Source of the DNA: an uncultured Clostridium sp.
GTDB lineage: Bacteria; Bacillota; Clostridia; TANB77; CAG-465
DNA: 6,277 nt
Reading direction: 5' to 3'
NCBI GenBank assembly: GCA_900554875.1
Contig: USJA01000062.1
Coordinates: 1 to 6,277 of the forward strand
The notes under the pieces are model-generated. The model was not told where the DNA came from and ran no database searches. It saw only the letters and a list, made by a program, of their open reading frames with translations. This document shows positions 5,432 through 6,277 of the stretch, one piece after another. The position numbers and the translations under genes are program-made. Each line of letters opens with the position of its first letter. Position 1 is the first letter of the stretch.

Positions 5432-6229
5432 ATGCAGAAAATATTGAATAAAAATACAGAACAATATAATTTTGTTATAAAGAATTTTGAAGGACCTTTA
5501 GATTTATTACTCTTTTTAATAACAAAAAATAAAATGAATATTTTTGATATTTCTTTAAGTGAACTTACAGATAAATATATAGATTATTTACACAATATGA
5601 CTGAAAATAATATTGATGTCGCGAGTTCATTTGTTGTAATGGCTTCCACGCTTCTTGATATAAAAGCAAGAAAGCTTCTTCCAGAGCTCGAACCAGAGGA
5701 AGATGACGAAGAACATATAACAGAAGAAGAAATGATAAATAGAATAATAAAATACAAGAAATATAAGGAAGTATCTGGAATTATAAATGATATGTATTTG
5801 AAAAATTTTGGATCATTTTCTAAACCATTTGAGAGGATAAAATATAAAGGTGAAACAAAGTATACTGGGGAAAAACTTTGCAAAGATAAATTATGCAACA
5901 TATACATAGATATTATTATAAGAAATAAAAATAAAGTAAATAAAAAGGCAAAGGAAATTGAAAAACTTGCAATTTATGAAAAAGTGACAGTTCAAGATAA
6001 GGTAAAACAAATTGTTAATTATTTAGATACAAATGAAAATATGATTTTTAATAATGTGTTTAGTCCTGAAAATTGTAGTAACATCGAGGTCGCAACTGCT
6101 TTTTTAGGTATGCTTGAACTTAGTAAATTGAAAGAAGTTTCATTAAGTCAAGATTATTTATTTTCAGATATTAACATATCAAAATCTGAACAATTTGGTA
6201 AAATTGATTTGTCAAATATTGTGGAATAA
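5432..6229 (+). CDS. scpA: Segregation and condensation protein A (kleisin ScpA)
   Basis: ScpA is the kleisin subunit that bridges the SMC dimer heads and, with ScpB, forms the condensin that organises and segregates the chromosome. The 265-residue protein has the hallmark N-terminal block FEGPLDLLLFLI (19-30), then NIFDISLSELTDKYIDYL (36-53) and the SMC-neck-binding helix region VASSFVVMASTLLDIKARKL (63-82). An acidic stretch follows (86-100, rich in E and D), then a variable middle, and a C-terminal winged-helix segment with VATAFLGMLELSKLKEVSLS (220-239) that contacts the SMC cap. It starts 9 bases after deoD; its AGGAGA (5421-5426) overlaps the deoD stop codon. scpB usually follows, but only 48 bases remain in the window and they hold no start of it. 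Confidence 0.94.
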   Translation: MQKILNKNTEQYNFVIKNFEGPLDLLLFLITKNKMNIFDISLSELTDKYIDYLHNMTENNIDVASSFVVMASTLLDIKARKLLPELEPEEDDEEHITEEEMINRIIKYKKYKEVSGIINDMYLKNFGSFSKPFERIKYKGETKYTGEKLCKDKLCNIYIDIIIRNKNKVNKKAKEIEKLAIYEKVTVQDKVKQIVNYLDTNENMIFNNVFSPENCSNIEVATAFLGMLELSKLKEVSLSQDYLFSDINISKSEQFGKIDLSNIVE

Positions 6230-6277
6230 AAGATGTTTTTACTTTGTATAAAAATATAAAAAATTCTTTGAGATCGG
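6230..6277. other. Non-coding tail after scpA
   Basis: These 48 AT-rich bases after the scpA stop contain only a weak A/T-only inverted repeat (TTTTTA at 6236-6241 with TAAAAA at 6249-6254) and an 8-codon open frame from ATG 6233. There is no ribosome binding site, no terminator with a GC stem, and no recognisable start of scpB. The window ends here, so what follows scpA is unknown. Confidence 0.6.

Noticed and set aside
5584..5907. 107-codon minus-strand open frame inside scpA with a serine run
   Set aside because: The serine run is the complement of the acidic codons of ScpA; it has no independent sign of being coding.
6236..6254. Inverted repeat after scpA as a terminator
   Set aside because: The stem is 6 bp of A/T only and is not followed by a T-run, so it would not terminate transcription.

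Overview
The window is very AT-rich and carries a Gram-positive (Firmicutes) gene set. It has strong AGGAGG ribosome binding sites, a consensus TTGACA-17-TATAAT promoter style, a Bacillus/Clostridium-type LexA box, an apparent L13 leader RNA, and a recA-recX-deoD-scpA gene string. A low-GC member of the Clostridia is the best guess; genus cannot be set from what is visible.

Layout. Positions 1-419 hold no convincing gene, only AT-rich sequence, a small bidirectional hairpin (210-231) and a strong Rho-independent terminator (364-391) that ends the minus-strand ribosomal operon. That operon, rplM-rpsI (L13 and S9), is read leftwards from a consensus promoter at 1347-1375 through a hairpin that fits the autoregulatory L13 leader. 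Going right from the same 250-base divergent intergenic region, a putative promoter (1441-1469) drives a 533-residue two-domain protein. Its N-terminal HD phosphohydrolase domain has all metal-binding residues. Its C-terminal EAL-like domain (EVL version) has lost most catalytic residues, so it is probably a sensor rather than a c-di-GMP phosphodiesterase.

Sixteen bases after that gene starts a second consensus promoter with an extended -10, followed at the expected transcription start by an SOS (LexA) operator. It drives recA, recX, deoD and scpA, which are spaced by 2, 1 and 9 bases with no visible terminator or internal promoter. RecA is the recombinase and SOS co-protease, and RecX modulates its filaments. 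DeoD is a hexameric-type purine nucleoside phosphorylase and ScpA is the condensin kleisin. If they form one transcript, DNA damage would raise nucleoside salvage and condensin synthesis along with RecA.

The least ordinary items are the HD/degenerate-EAL protein placed directly upstream of recA without a terminator, and the coupling of deoD and scpA to an SOS promoter. All other genes look like intact housekeeping genes. The last 48 bases after scpA contain no recognisable gene.
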